DNA of 64,000 nucleotides from positions 1 through 64,000 of the forward strand of contig DATJIW010000051.1 of NCBI GenBank assembly GCA_035492775.1, in the 5' to 3' direction. The translations under genes were made by a program, and so were the position numbers. Of this stretch, positions 18,497 through 27,531 are shown one piece after another. Every line of letters starts with the position of its first letter. Positions within the stretch are counted from its first letter, which is position 1. The notes below the pieces were generated by a model that was not told the origin of the DNA, ran no database searches, and was given only the letters and a program-made list of their open reading frames with translations. Source of the DNA: DATJFQ01 sp035492775. GTDB taxonomy: Bacteria; Acidobacteriota; Vicinamibacteria; Vicinamibacterales; 2-12-FULL-66-21.

Positions 18497-19339
18497 ATGA
18501 CTGCGCTCCGCCGCCCCGGGGTTCTGTTTGGCGCGCTGATGATCGCGCAGGTGCTGCTCGTGTCGGCGCAGGTGCAGTCGAAATCGGGCGTGCGCGTGCT
18601 GGAGCTGGTGACGTTCGAGATGTTCTCGCGCGTCGAGCGGGCGACCGCGGCTGTCGTCCATGGCGTGGAAGGCGTGTGGTCGAATTACGCGGCGCTCCGC
18701 GGCGCGCGTGACGAAAACCAGCGGCTGCGGGAGGAGCTGAACAGCCTCCAGGTCCAGCTGCAGGAGCAGCGCTCGCTGGCGGCGCGGTCGGAAAAACTCG
18801 CCTCGCTGCTGGATCTGAAAACGTCGGCCGCGGTGCCGACGCTCTCTGCGAACGTGATCGCCGGCAATCCCAATCCCGGTGTGCGCACCATTACAATCGA
18901 CCGGGGCACGTCCGACGGCGTCGTGGCCGACATGGGCGTCATCGCCCCGGCGGGCCTCGTCGGCCGGGTGATCGGACCCGTCGCGCGGCATGCCGCCCGC
19001 GTGCAGCTCATCGTCGATCGGAACGCCGCTGCGGGCGCGATCACGGAACGCGCGCGGGCAGGCGGCATGGTCCTCGGATCGGACGACACGCCGCCGCTCA
19101 AGATGGATCTGGTGCCGAACCTGTCGGACGTGAAAGATGGGGACCGCGTCCTGTCGTCTGGCGTTGACGGCATCTACCCCAAAGGGTTCATGATCGGGAC
19201 GATCGAAAAGGTGGAACACAGGGGTGGGCTGTACCTGTCGATTGCCGTGCATCCGGCGGTCGATTTCGGCAGCCTCGAAGAAGTGCTCGTCGTGATGGTG
19301 CCGCCGCGTCCGGCGCAGCACGACGAGGACATCAAGTGA
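18497..19339 (+). CDS. mreC: rod shape-determining protein MreC
   Basis: The 280-residue bitopic protein has a membrane helix near residues 9-25, a coiled coil (about 60-100, rich in Glu/Gln/Leu) and the MreC beta-barrel core with IDRGTSDGV, GVIAPAGLVGRV and LIVDRNAAAGA. It links cytoplasmic MreB to periplasmic PBP2. It sits between mreB and mreD in the usual order; its stop overlaps the GTG of mreD. Confidence 0.94.
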   Translation: MTALRRPGVLFGALMIAQVLLVSAQVQSKSGVRVLELVTFEMFSRVERATAAVVHGVEGVWSNYAALRGARDENQRLREELNSLQVQLQEQRSLAARSEKLASLLDLKTSAAVPTLSANVIAGNPNPGVRTITIDRGTSDGVVADMGVIAPAGLVGRVIGPVARHAARVQLIVDRNAAAGAITERARAGGMVLGSDDTPPLKMDLVPNLSDVKDGDRVLSSGVDGIYPKGFMIGTIEKVEHRGGLYLSIAVHPAVDFGSLEEVLVVMVPPRPAQHDEDIK

Positions 19340-19854
19340 AAACCGTCGTGGTCCTGATCGGCGTCGCCGCCGCGTTGACGCTGCAGGCGACGCTCTCGGG
19401 AATGATGATCGGCCGTATGCTGGCCGTGAATCTCGTGCTGGTCGCGATCGTGTACGCGGCCCTCGCGTTCGGTGCCGTCACCGGCGCGATCGCCGGAACC
19501 GTTGGCGGGCTTGCGCAGGACGCGCTCGCCGGCGGCATCGTCGGTATCGGCGGGCTGTCGGAAACGCTGATCGGGTTCGTGGTGGGCCTGCTCGGCGCGC
19601 AGTTCATCATGTCCGGCGTCGTGGCGCGGTTTCTGATGTTCGCCGTCGCGACGTTCGTGCACGCGGCGGTGTTCGAGGGATTGTCCGCGCTCGCCGACGG
19701 CCGCGCGTTCGCGGTGCGCTGGTCGGCGGTGGCCGTGCAGGCCGCGGTGAACGCGACCATCGGCGTGATGGTGTTCTGGGTGATCGAACGGGGCCCGGAC
19801 ATGCTCGCGCGGCGCCGTGCGCGGCGGGCCACCTTCAGCAAGAGACGTTTCTAG
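19336..19854 (+). CDS. mreD: rod shape-determining membrane protein MreD
   Basis: A small polytopic protein (172 residues, about five hydrophobic helices) at the position of MreD in an mreBCD-mrdA-rodA cluster. The GTG start overlaps the mreC stop by four bases, indicating translational coupling. Sequence conservation in this family is weak, so the call leans on synteny and topology. Confidence 0.85.
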   Translation: MKTVVVLIGVAAALTLQATLSGMMIGRMLAVNLVLVAIVYAALAFGAVTGAIAGTVGGLAQDALAGGIVGIGGLSETLIGFVVGLLGAQFIMSGVVARFLMFAVATFVHAAVFEGLSALADGRAFAVRWSAVAVQAAVNATIGVMVFWVIERGPDMLARRRARRATFSKRRF

Positions 19855-19864
19855 AGCTGTTGCT

Positions 19865-21778
19865 ATGTCGAATTTGATGCCAGATGATCGGCGCGGACTG
19901 GGGCTGCGGCTGAGCGCGCTGCAGTACATCATTGCCGCCACGTTCGCCGCGCTCGCGGTCGGCTTCTGGGTCTTCCAAGTCGCTCAGCACGACAAGTTCG
20001 CCGAGATGGCGGACAACAACCACACGCGGCGACTGCCGCTGCCGGCGCCGCGGGGTGTGCTCCTCGACCGCACCGGCCGCGTCCTCGTCGAGAACCGCAA
20101 CATCTTCAACATCGCGCTCGTCCGCGAGCAGACGAAGAACATCGACGAGACGCTGAAGCTGGTGGCCGAAGCCACCGGCGCCGACGAGGCCCAGCTGCGT
20201 GAGACCGTCGAACGGCGGCGGCGCGAGCCGAGCTACCGCCCGATCGTCCTCATCGAGAACGCGACGCGCGAGCAGGTGATTGCCGTGTGGGCGCGCCGCT
20301 GGGAGATGCCCGGCATCATCTATCAGGAAGTGCCGTCACGGAAGTATCCGGGCACCGAGGCGGCACACGTGTTCGGGTACGTCGGCGAAATCACGGAGGC
20401 GCAGCTCCAGCGGACCGACTACGAAGGCATCGATTCAGGCGCCATTGTCGGACAGGCGGGCTTCGAACAGCAGTACAACAAGCTGCTGATGGGGACCGAG
20501 GGCAACAAGACCGTGGTCGTCAACAGCATCGGACGCGAGCTGTTCGAGCTCGGGAAGGATGAGCCGCGCGAAGGCACCGCGGTGCAGCTCACGATCGACG
20601 GCGACATCCAGAAGGCGATCGAGGACGGCTTTACGGCAAGCGGTTTCAATGGCGCCGCGGTAGTGCTCGATCCGAACAACGGCGACGTCCTCGGATTCAC
20701 GAGCCGCCCCGCGTTCGACCCGAACGCGTTCGCCGGCGGCATCGACAAGGCCACGTGGCAGGAGTTGAACACCGACGACCTCAAGCCGCTGCAGGACCGC
20801 GCGCTGCAGGGACGGTATTCGCCAGGGTCGACGTTCAAGATGGCCGTCGGGCTCGCCGGACTCGAGGAAGGCGTCATCACGCCCAATTTCACGGTCAACT
20901 GTGCCGGCGGCGCGACGTTCTACGGCCGCCGGTTCGCCTGCTGGAAACACGGCGGCCACGGCGCCGTCAATCTGAAGACGGCGATCGAGCAGTCCTGCGA
21001 CGTGTACTTCTACACCGTCGGGAACATGCTCGGCATCGACAGAATCAACAAATGGGCAACGTTGCTCGGCCTCGGACAGAAATCGAATATCGATTTGCCC
21101 AACGAGCTCGTCGGTCTCGTGCCGTCCACGCAATGGAAGGCGGAGCACACGAGAGAAAAGAAGTGGTACGCCGGAGAGACCATTTCCGTCGCCATCGGCC
21201 AGGGGCAGGTGTCGGTTACGCCCGTGTCGATGGCCGTGTATGCGTCGACACTTGCCAATGGCGGTACCCGGGTTACGCCGCATCTCCTGAAGGCGAAATA
21301 CGAGGGGTCGGGCTGGCAGCCGGTGCCGCCCCCGCCGCCGCAGTCGAAAGTCGACGTGTCGCCGGAGAAACTCGAGGCGATCCGCCAGGGGATGTGGGGC
21401 GTCGTGAACGGCGGTGGCACCGGCGGAAAGGCGCGAATCGACGGCAAGGACGTGTGCGGCAAGACAGGGACGGCGCAGGTAATCTCCAACGCCGCTCGCC
21501 TCATCGCGCAGGCCCGCAACCGTAACATCGACTATCGCGACCACGGCTGGTTCATCTTCTTCGCGCCGCGCGACCACCCCACCATCGCCGGCGTGGTCTT
21601 CCTCGAGCACGGCATCCACGGGCCCAACGCCGCCGCGGTGGCGCACCACATCCTGGCGACGTATTTCGCGAAACAGGACGGCAAGCCGCTCCCGCCGCCG
21701 CCGACCCACGACGACCTGCATCTCGAGTACAAAGATCCGTACGCGCGCGGCGGTTCGCCCGAAGGCGGCGGGAACTAA
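19865..21778 (+). CDS. mrdA: penicillin-binding protein 2 (elongasome transpeptidase)
   Basis: The 637-residue class B PBP has an N-terminal anchor (about 21-39), a dimerisation/pedestal domain, and a transpeptidase domain with the SxxK motif STFK (Ser322, Lys325), SCD (377-379, the SxN equivalent) and KTGTAQ (from Lys533). It cross-links lateral peptidoglycan with RodA. ATG at 19865 follows the mreD stop by ten bases; a GTG-type start further upstream would overlap mreD and is unlikely. Confidence 0.95.
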   Translation: MSNLMPDDRRGLGLRLSALQYIIAATFAALAVGFWVFQVAQHDKFAEMADNNHTRRLPLPAPRGVLLDRTGRVLVENRNIFNIALVREQTKNIDETLKLVAEATGADEAQLRETVERRRREPSYRPIVLIENATREQVIAVWARRWEMPGIIYQEVPSRKYPGTEAAHVFGYVGEITEAQLQRTDYEGIDSGAIVGQAGFEQQYNKLLMGTEGNKTVVVNSIGRELFELGKDEPREGTAVQLTIDGDIQKAIEDGFTASGFNGAAVVLDPNNGDVLGFTSRPAFDPNAFAGGIDKATWQELNTDDLKPLQDRALQGRYSPGSTFKMAVGLAGLEEGVITPNFTVNCAGGATFYGRRFACWKHGGHGAVNLKTAIEQSCDVYFYTVGNMLGIDRINKWATLLGLGQKSNIDLPNELVGLVPSTQWKAEHTREKKWYAGETISVAIGQGQVSVTPVSMAVYASTLANGGTRVTPHLLKAKYEGSGWQPVPPPPPQSKVDVSPEKLEAIRQGMWGVVNGGGTGGKARIDGKDVCGKTGTAQVISNAARLIAQARNRNIDYRDHGWFIFFAPRDHPTIAGVVFLEHGIHGPNAAAVAHHILATYFAKQDGKPLPPPPTHDDLHLEYKDPYARGGSPEGGGN

Positions 21779-21784
21779 TCCACC

Positions 21785-22894
21785 ATGTTCGAACGCCGGC
21801 TGTTTTTCCACGTTGACTGGCTGCTGCTCGGCGCCGTGCTGCTGCTCTCGGGCATCGGCGTGGCGATGATCTACAGCACGACGTACGTGACGCTCGCCAA
21901 CGGCGTCGGTCATCCCGGCCCGCAGGTCTGGACGCAGCTCTACGCGGCGGCGCTCGCGATCCTCGCGCTGATCGTCTGCCTCGTCATCGACTACCGGCTG
22001 CTGGCGGAGCATTCGCTGATGCTGTTCGCCGCGCTGTGCGTACTGCTGGTGTTCGTGCTCCTGAAGGGATCGACGCAGATGGGCGCGCAGCGGTGGATCC
22101 CGATCGGGCCGTTCCATCTGCAGCCATCCGAGTTCGGGCGCCTCGGCGTCGCCATGATCCTGGCGATGTATTTCGGCGAGAACCGCCGCGGCGCACGGAA
22201 CACGAGCGACCTGGTGATCGGCGGCGTCTTCACTGTCATCCCGCTGCTGCTCATCGCGAAGCAGCCGGACCTCGGCACCGCCGTGACGCTGCTCCCGGTG
22301 TTTCTCGGCATCGCCTATCTCGCCGGCCTCCGCCTGCGGCTCCTCGGCATCCTGGCGCTTTGCGGAGTGCTCGTCGCGCCGATCGCGTGGAAGTTCGGGC
22401 TCAAGGACTATCAGCGCCAGCGAATCCAGACGTTTCTCGACCCGCAGCAGGATCCGCGCGGCGCGGGCTACCAGACGATTCAGGCGCGGATCACCGTCGG
22501 CTCGGGTGGGCTGACGGGCAAGGGGTTCCGGCACGGCACGCAGGGGCAGTACAAGTTCCTGCCGGTCGCCCACAACGATTTCATCTTCTCGGTCCTCGCC
22601 GAAGAGCAGGGGTTCGTGGGCGTGCTCGTCGTGCTGGGACTCTACTTGTTCGTGATTCTGCGATCTCTCGAGGCGGCCCGGCTCGCCAAGGACCGCATCG
22701 GCGCATATCTGGTGGGAGGCATCATTTCGGGGTTTGCGTTTCAGGTGATCTACAACGTCACCATGTCCGCCGGTCTGGCGCCGGTGAAGGGGATTACGCT
22801 GCCGCTCATGAGTTACGGCGGCTCGTCGCTCATCGCGGCAATGGCCGGGTTCGGACTCATCCTGAACGTCAGGATGCGGCGGTTTACCAATTAA
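21785..22894 (+). CDS. rodA: SEDS peptidoglycan glycosyltransferase RodA
   Basis: The 369-residue multi-pass membrane protein of the FtsW/RodA/SpoVE family shows GSTQMGAQRWIPIG, PSEFGRLG, KQPDLGTA, and near the end AEEQGFVG and LPLMSYGGSSL, all SEDS signatures. It polymerises lipid II glycan strands together with PBP2, encoded six bases upstream. Confidence 0.96.
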   Translation: MFERRLFFHVDWLLLGAVLLLSGIGVAMIYSTTYVTLANGVGHPGPQVWTQLYAAALAILALIVCLVIDYRLLAEHSLMLFAALCVLLVFVLLKGSTQMGAQRWIPIGPFHLQPSEFGRLGVAMILAMYFGENRRGARNTSDLVIGGVFTVIPLLLIAKQPDLGTAVTLLPVFLGIAYLAGLRLRLLGILALCGVLVAPIAWKFGLKDYQRQRIQTFLDPQQDPRGAGYQTIQARITVGSGGLTGKGFRHGTQGQYKFLPVAHNDFIFSVLAEEQGFVGVLVVLGLYLFVILRSLEAARLAKDRIGAYLVGGIISGFAFQVIYNVTMSAGLAPVKGITLPLMSYGGSSLIAAMAGFGLILNVRMRRFTN

Positions 22895-22949
22895 TCGAGA
22901 CACGGTAGAGGCATGACACTCCTGCTCGCCGCTCTGGTCGCGTGCTGGT

Positions 22950-22970
22950 TCGCGGACGTCTCGTCCGCGA
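22950..22970 (+). other. 9-bp perfect stem-loop between rodA and the RNase gene
   Basis: TCGCGGACG and CGTCCGCGA pair across a 3-base loop (22959-22961). It stands in the 133-base gap after rodA. There is no T-run, so it is not a canonical terminator; it may be a processing or stability element, or a target of RNase E/G encoded next. Confidence 0.45.
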
Positions 22971-23027
22971 GGTCCGGCGTACGTCCTCGACGCGTGCAGC
23001 GCCGCTACCCATCACGGAGTTATCCGC

Positions 23028-24827
23028 ATGAACAAGGAGATGATCATCTCCTCGAGCGGCCACGACACGCGCGTGGCGATTCTCGAGGACGACCAGGTCG
23101 TCGAGATCTTCATCGAACGGGAAAACCAGCGCGGCGTCGTCGGCAATCTGTACAAGGGACGCGTCTCGAAGGTTCTCCCGGGCATGCAGTCGTCGTTCGT
23201 CGACATCGGTCTCGAGCGCGACGCCTTCCTGTACGTCTCTGAGGTCGTCAACACCGTCGAGGAGTTCGAGAAGCTCGCGGGGGGAGAGGACGAGGAGGAG
23301 GGGGAGGGGGAGGCCACGGAGAAGATCCACTCAGAGGCCACGGAGGCCACGGAGGGGGGTTGGGATCGGGCCTCGGAGACCGGCAGAGATCAGGCCACGG
23401 AGACCGGCAGAGATCAGGCCACGGAGACCGGCACGGATCGGGCCGGGGCCGCAGAGACCCCTCATCGGGATGGCGCCACGCCGCTCATGCTGAGCGCCGG
23501 AGAGGTCGCTGGCTCCAGCAGCACGGTAGCCGCCGTCGTTCCCGAACGCCGTTCGCGCGACCGCGGCGGCAACGGGGCTCCGCGTGACGCGAGCGCCGCG
23601 AAGGCCGGGCCACGGATCGAAGATCTCCTGAAGGAAGGCCAGGAAGTTCTCGTCCAGGTCGTGAAGGAGCCGCTCGGCACCAAGGGCGCGCGCCTCACCT
23701 CGCACGTGACGATGCCGGGACGGTTTCTGGTGTTCATGCCGACGGTCGATCACGTGGGCGTTTCCCGCAAGATCGAATCGCGCGAAGAGCGGTCGCGCCT
23801 GCGCGGCATCGTCCGGCAGTTCCGCGAGCAGCACGGGTTCACGGGCGGCGTGATTATCCGGACGGCAGCCGCCGGCCGAACCGAAGCGGACATCGTCAGC
23901 GACCTCTCGTACTTCCACGAAGTCTGGACGTCGGTCCGGCAGAAGATGGAGTCGCGGCGGGCGCCGGCGCTGCTCTTCCAGGAGCAGAGCCTCGTCACGA
24001 AGCTGCTTCGCGACCTGCTGACCGACGACTACAGCGCGATCCGGATCGACCACGAGCAGGAGTACCGCCGCGTGGTGGCGCTCGTCGAGCGAATCATGCC
24101 TGCGCTGACGCCCCGCGTGAAGCACTACACGAAGGACTTTCCGATCTTCGAGGAGTATGGCGTCCAGGCGGAGATCGACAAGGCGCTGCGCAGCAAGGTC
24201 TGGCTCAAATCGGGCGGATATCTCGTCATCAATCAGACCGAGGCGCTGGTCGCGATCGACGTCAACACCGGACGCTATGTCGGGAAGAAATCCAGCGGGC
24301 GCCTCGAGGACACGATCGTCAAGACGAACCTCGAAGCCGTGAAGGAGATCGTTCGGCAGATCCGCCTGCGCGACCTCGGCGGGATCATCGTTCTCGACCT
24401 CATCGACATGGAGGAGAAGAAGAATCGCCAGAAGGTGTTTCAGGAGGTCGAGAAGGAGCTGCGGAAGGACCGCTCGCCGTCGAAGGCGCTCCAGGTATCG
24501 GATTTCGGCCTCGTGATCGTCACGCGCAAGCGCGTGAAGCAGAGCCTCGAGCGTCAACTTACCGAGCCATGCCCGTATTGTTCCGGGTCAGGGACGATCA
24601 AGTCGAGCGCAACGATCTGTTACGAGATCCTGACCGAACTGGAGAAAATCGGGCCGGATCTCGAAGGCCAGGGCGTGCTGCTGCGGGTGAATCCGGATAT
24701 CGCGCGCGCGTTGAAGGAAGAGGAGAGCGGCATGCTGCGGGCGATGCAGCGCACGCTCGGTAAGAGCGTTACGCTGCGGCCCGACGCACACCTCCATCAC
24801 GAACAGTTCGACGTGATGGCGATCTGA
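23028..24827 (+). CDS. rng: ribonuclease E/G family endoribonuclease with repeat-derived insertion
   Basis: The 599-residue enzyme processes rRNA precursors and mRNA. It starts with the RNase E/G N-terminus (MIISSSGHDTRVAILED, NLYKGRV, SSFVDIGLERDAFLY) and an S1 fold. The catalytic DNase I-like part shows NQTEALVAIDVNTGRYVG and GGIIVLDLIDME (metal-binding Asp), then the zinc-link CPYCSGSG. Residues about 80-196 are an extra low-complexity insert in the S1 region, rich in Glu, Thr and Gly, containing an 8-residue repeat ETGRDQAT and encoded partly by a dispersed DNA repeat. It lacks the long C-terminal scaffold of RNase E, so RNase G is the better name. It often follows mreBCD in bacteria. Confidence 0.9.
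   Translation: MNKEMIISSSGHDTRVAILEDDQVVEIFIERENQRGVVGNLYKGRVSKVLPGMQSSFVDIGLERDAFLYVSEVVNTVEEFEKLAGGEDEEEGEGEATEKIHSEATEATEGGWDRASETGRDQATETGRDQATETGTDRAGAAETPHRDGATPLMLSAGEVAGSSSTVAAVVPERRSRDRGGNGAPRDASAAKAGPRIEDLLKEGQEVLVQVVKEPLGTKGARLTSHVTMPGRFLVFMPTVDHVGVSRKIESREERSRLRGIVRQFREQHGFTGGVIIRTAAAGRTEADIVSDLSYFHEVWTSVRQKMESRRAPALLFQEQSLVTKLLRDLLTDDYSAIRIDHEQEYRRVVALVERIMPALTPRVKHYTKDFPIFEEYGVQAEIDKALRSKVWLKSGGYLVINQTEALVAIDVNTGRYVGKKSSGRLEDTIVKTNLEAVKEIVRQIRLRDLGGIIVLDLIDMEEKKNRQKVFQEVEKELRKDRSPSKALQVSDFGLVIVTRKRVKQSLERQLTEPCPYCSGSGTIKSSATICYEILTELEKIGPDLEGQGVLLRVNPDIARALKEEESGMLRAMQRTLGKSVTLRPDAHLHHEQFDVMAI
23312..23444 (+). repeat. dispersed GGCCACGGAG repeat and 24-bp tandem repeat inside the RNase gene
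   Basis: Bases 23312-23357 match, with few changes, the left arm of the palindrome at 51214-51258 (GGCCACGGAG... CACT.AGAGGCCACGGAGG). Next come two identical 24-bp units (23375-23398 and 23399-23422) and a third diverged one (23423-23444). All stay in frame. Confidence 0.8.
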
Positions 24828-24880
24828 CGCTATCGATTGTCAGTTTCCAGTTCGCGGTTCCCGGTCGAAACTGGTGACCG

Positions 24881-24896
24881 GCCAGTGATGACTGGC
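24881..24896. other. small stem-loop between convergent genes
   Basis: GCCAGT-gatg-ACTGGC lies 54 bases after the RNase stop and just before the end of the opposite-strand gene, followed by TGTTTAT. It could be a weak bidirectional terminator. A further pair, CAGTTTC/GAAACTG (24841-24847 and 24867-24873), stands beside it. Confidence 0.35.
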
Positions 24897-24899
24897 TGT

Positions 24900-25385
24900 T
24901 TATACCGGCAAGTGGATTAAGTAGTAGTTCCCGCCTTTGTTGATCCACACGCGCAGGTATTCGTTGCCCTTGAGCATCTGGACCTTGGAGCCGCCGGCTG
25001 GTGGAGGCGTGTCCTTCTGGACGAGCTTTGCCTCCGCCTGCGGCACGATCGAGACGACCTCGCGGCCCTTCACATCGCCCTTCTGGACGAACTCGACCCA
25101 GCGTTCCAGCTTCTCGCTGGTGCCGGTCGCGTCGGGCTTTGCCTGATCCGCGGTAAGCCGCACTTGATAGGTGCCGGCGGCGAGCGGCTTGCCGTCGGCC
25201 TTTACCGCGCGGGGGATGTGAACGGTTCCGAGCGCCATGGCGGTATCCGCCACGTCGGGTGCCGCGGCTGTCGTCGGCTGTTGCTTGGGGGTGCGGTCGC
25301 CCTGTTCCGCGGGCTTCTGCGCCTGGACGGTCCCGGCGAGCGCGAGGACTCCCGTCAGCACGCCTGCGATCATCCACTGCTTCAT
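24900..25385 (-). CDS. hypothetical exported protein
   Basis: The 161-residue product begins MKQWMIAGVLTGVLALAGTVQAQ, a clear signal peptide. GGAGG (25395-25391) sits five bases before this ATG, so the longer reading frame upstream, which crosses a repeat block, is rejected. The mature part has a Pro/Gln linker, then a beta-rich segment (GTYQVRLTAD, WVEFVQKGDVKGREVVSI, YLRVWINKGGNYYLIHLPV). I recall similar small secreted acidobacterial proteins without known function; no family name is claimed. Confidence 0.75.
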   Translation of the reverse strand: MKQWMIAGVLTGVLALAGTVQAQKPAEQGDRTPKQQPTTAAAPDVADTAMALGTVHIPRAVKADGKPLAAGTYQVRLTADQAKPDATGTSEKLERWVEFVQKGDVKGREVVSIVPQAEAKLVQKDTPPPAGGSKVQMLKGNEYLRVWINKGGNYYLIHLPV

Positions 25386-25523
25386 TGTCGCCTCCAGCAC
25401 TGAACGCGGGACCGTGTAGTTCCGGCCCATCTGTATCCAATTATATCGGCGCAACTGGCTGACAGCGCGCCTAAAAGTGCAACGAAGCAAGTGCAGTGCC
25501 AGACGGGGGTGGGGGACTACGGT

Positions 25524-25659
25524 AATTCCCAACTCCCAACTCCCAACTTCCAATTTCTTTATCCCGCTGCTTGGAAATTGTTCCCGACTCCCAACTCCCA
25601 ATTTCTCTATTCCAGCCGCTTCGAAATTGTTGGGAGTTGGGAGTTGGGAGTTGGGAATT
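25524..25659. repeat. CAACTCC inverted micro-repeat (24-bp arms)
   Basis: The arm 25524-25547 (AATTCCC followed by repeated AACTCCC) is the exact reverse complement of 25636-25659, and a third partial copy lies at 25586-25604. It fills the gap between the end of the DUF4097 gene and the start of the exported-protein gene and should form a long hairpin in RNA; it may serve as terminator. Confidence 0.85.
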
Positions 25660-25660
25660 A

Positions 25661-26707
25661 TCAGCGTTTAGAGATCACTACAGATCCGCTGAAAGTGCTG
25701 ATGTTGAGGACGGCGCTGCCGTCGCCGTAGGTTCCGCTCAGGGAGCGGCGGCGGCGGTGATCGTCCGACGTACCGTGGGTGGTGATGGGCAGGTCGGAGC
25801 GCACGTCGCCGGAGAACGAACTCGCTTCGAGTTCGAATCCGACGTCGCCGGAGAGCGTCAGACGCACTTCACCCGAAAAGGACTTCAGTTCGTAGCGGCC
25901 GCTGCGCGCCAGCGTGCCGGAGAAGTTTGCGTTGCCGCTCGTCGTGTGGGCGTCCACGCGCTCGCTCTGCACGTCGTCGAGTTGCACGTTGCCGCTCACG
26001 CTGCCGATCGAGACGCGGCGGGCAGTCACGCGCTGCAGCTTGACGTCGCCGCTGATGCTGCCCGCTTCGAGCGCTCCGTCGAACTTGGTGTCGGAGACGA
26101 CGACGTTCCCTGAGATCGATTTCGCGGTCGTGACTCGGCCGGCGGCCGAGATCTCCACGTCGCCGCTGACCGTCTCCGCCGCCACGTCGCCGGTGATGCC
26201 GGCGATCTTCAGGTTGCCGCTCACCGATTTCAGAATCAGGTGCGTTCCCGGCGGGGCCGTGATCGTGAAGTCGCTCGTGACGCTCCAGTTGTGGCGGCCG
26301 CCGTTGTTTCCGTTCCGCTCCGGGTACCGCTCGCGGACCTCGGCACGTCCGTTCCCCTCGGTGATGTCGACACGCGTCAGCGAGAGCTGTTCCTTCGCGT
26401 CCGCGTCATCACGGCCGCGGGCGGTCCGGACGACGTCGATTTTCGCTTCGCTGCCGGAGCCCTTGGAAACGATGATGTCGCCGGCGATATTGGAGACGTC
26501 GAGCGTGCCGTCGGCGCCGATGTGGACGGTTTTGGTGAACTTATCGACGGCCTGTGCGCGATCGCCGCCGCGGTCGCGGCGCCGATAGACTTCGTGCACC
26601 CGGGTTGTCCGGCCATCGACCCGCTCCGGATAGACCTGTGCGAAAACCGGTGCCGCGGTCAGCACGACGCCCGCCGCCGCTACGAAGTATCGAATCGCTC
26701 TCTGCAT
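25661..26707 (-). CDS. exported DUF4097-type beta-repeat protein
   Basis: The 348-residue protein starts at the ATG at 26707 (MQRAIRYFVAAAGVV, signal peptide ending near VFAQ). The mature protein has at least nine strands of the pattern x-S-G-(D/N)-V (SGNLKIA, SGDVEIS, SGNVVVS, SGDVKLQ, SGNVQLD, SGEVRLT, SGDVRSD, SGSVVIS), spaced about 20-25 residues, which predict a right-handed beta-solenoid of the DUF4097 (adhesin-like) family. It lies downstream of an ECF sigma and anti-sigma pair on the same strand, so it is a likely member of that regulon. Function unknown. Confidence 0.85.
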   Translation of the reverse strand: MQRAIRYFVAAAGVVLTAAPVFAQVYPERVDGRTTRVHEVYRRRDRGGDRAQAVDKFTKTVHIGADGTLDVSNIAGDIIVSKGSGSEAKIDVVRTARGRDDADAKEQLSLTRVDITEGNGRAEVRERYPERNGNNGGRHNWSVTSDFTITAPPGTHLILKSVSGNLKIAGITGDVAAETVSGDVEISAAGRVTTAKSISGNVVVSDTKFDGALEAGSISGDVKLQRVTARRVSIGSVSGNVQLDDVQSERVDAHTTSGNANFSGTLARSGRYELKSFSGEVRLTLSGDVGFELEASSFSGDVRSDLPITTHGTSDDHRRRRSLSGTYGDGSAVLNISTFSGSVVISKR

Positions 26708-26772
26708 CAAATCCTCTTCCGTCTTCCAGGTCCGTCGTCTACCGTCCCAGGATCCGTTGTTCGAATGAATCC

Positions 26773-27519
26773 TCAACTCTTGTTCACGACCTGCGCCGCG
26801 CCGGCGTTGTTGCCTTTCCGCATCTCGTTGATCAGCGAGATCGTGTCCTGCAGCAGAGAGACTTTCTGCCGCAGCGCATCGAACAGCGCTTCACGTGCGG
26901 CGACGCTCGTCGGCTCGGCATGGACGGCCGCGGAGCTGTCCGCGATGGCCATGTCCGTGATCGCCAGGTTCTTCTGCAGCGTGCGCGCGGTCTGCGGATC
27001 GAGCGACGCCTGATTTGCCTTGGCGATCTGCTCGAGGTGCGTGATCGCGGTTTCGTACTGCGTCTGCGCTGCCGCGAGTTCGTTCTGCACGCTTTCGACG
27101 GATTTCGCGTCGGGCGCGTTGCCGGCGGCCGGCGGCGCGGCGGTCGAAGTCTGCGCAGCCGTCGGTGCCGTCGTCGCGCGCGTGCCCGGGCGCAGCACGA
27201 ACAATCCGCCGCCAGCCGCGATCACGAGACCGGCGGCCATCGCGGCCCAGGCGAGGCGAGGCAGCCGGGTCCGCGACCGCGATACGTCGTGGATGCGTCC
27301 TTCCTGCCGCAGGCGGCCGGCGATCTGGAGCCACGCGCCGTCGGGCGGCCGCACGTCGCCGAGCGACGAGGCACTTTCGCGCAGGCGCTCGAGATCCGTC
27401 GCCATCGTGCGGCACGCCTCGCAGCCTGCGAGGTGCTGCTCGAGTTCTGCGCGCCGGATCGGGCCGAGCGTCCCGTCGACGTATTCCTGAATCGACGTCA
27501 GGTACTGTGAACACGCCAT
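26773..27519 (-). CDS. anti-sigma factor with zinc-finger (ZAS-like) domain
   Basis: The 248-residue protein has an N-terminal HLAGCEAC motif (His29, Cys33, Cys36, with Cys3 upstream), the zf-HC2/ZAS signature that clamps ECF sigma factors. One membrane helix follows (about 88-108), then an Ala/Thr-rich linker and a helical, coiled-coil-like periplasmic part. It begins 12 bases after the sigma-factor stop, the usual sigma then anti-sigma order. Release from the membrane or loss of zinc would free the sigma factor. Confidence 0.88.
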   Translation of the reverse strand: MACSQYLTSIQEYVDGTLGPIRRAELEQHLAGCEACRTMATDLERLRESASSLGDVRPPDGAWLQIAGRLRQEGRIHDVSRSRTRLPRLAWAAMAAGLVIAAGGGLFVLRPGTRATTAPTAAQTSTAAPPAAGNAPDAKSVESVQNELAAAQTQYETAITHLEQIAKANQASLDPQTARTLQKNLAITDMAIADSSAAVHAEPTSVAAREALFDALRQKVSLLQDTISLINEMRKGNNAGAAQVVNKS

Positions 27520-27531
27520 AACAAGAACCAG

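Noticed and set aside
20435..22903. 822-residue open frame opposite mrdA/rodA
   Set aside because: Antisense shadow. Both plus-strand genes have complete family motifs.
22913..23242. 109-residue open frame starting in the rodA-RNase gap with a hydrophobic beginning
   Set aside because: It runs into the RNase gene in another frame and carries no conserved motif. The RNase start at 23028 is well supported.
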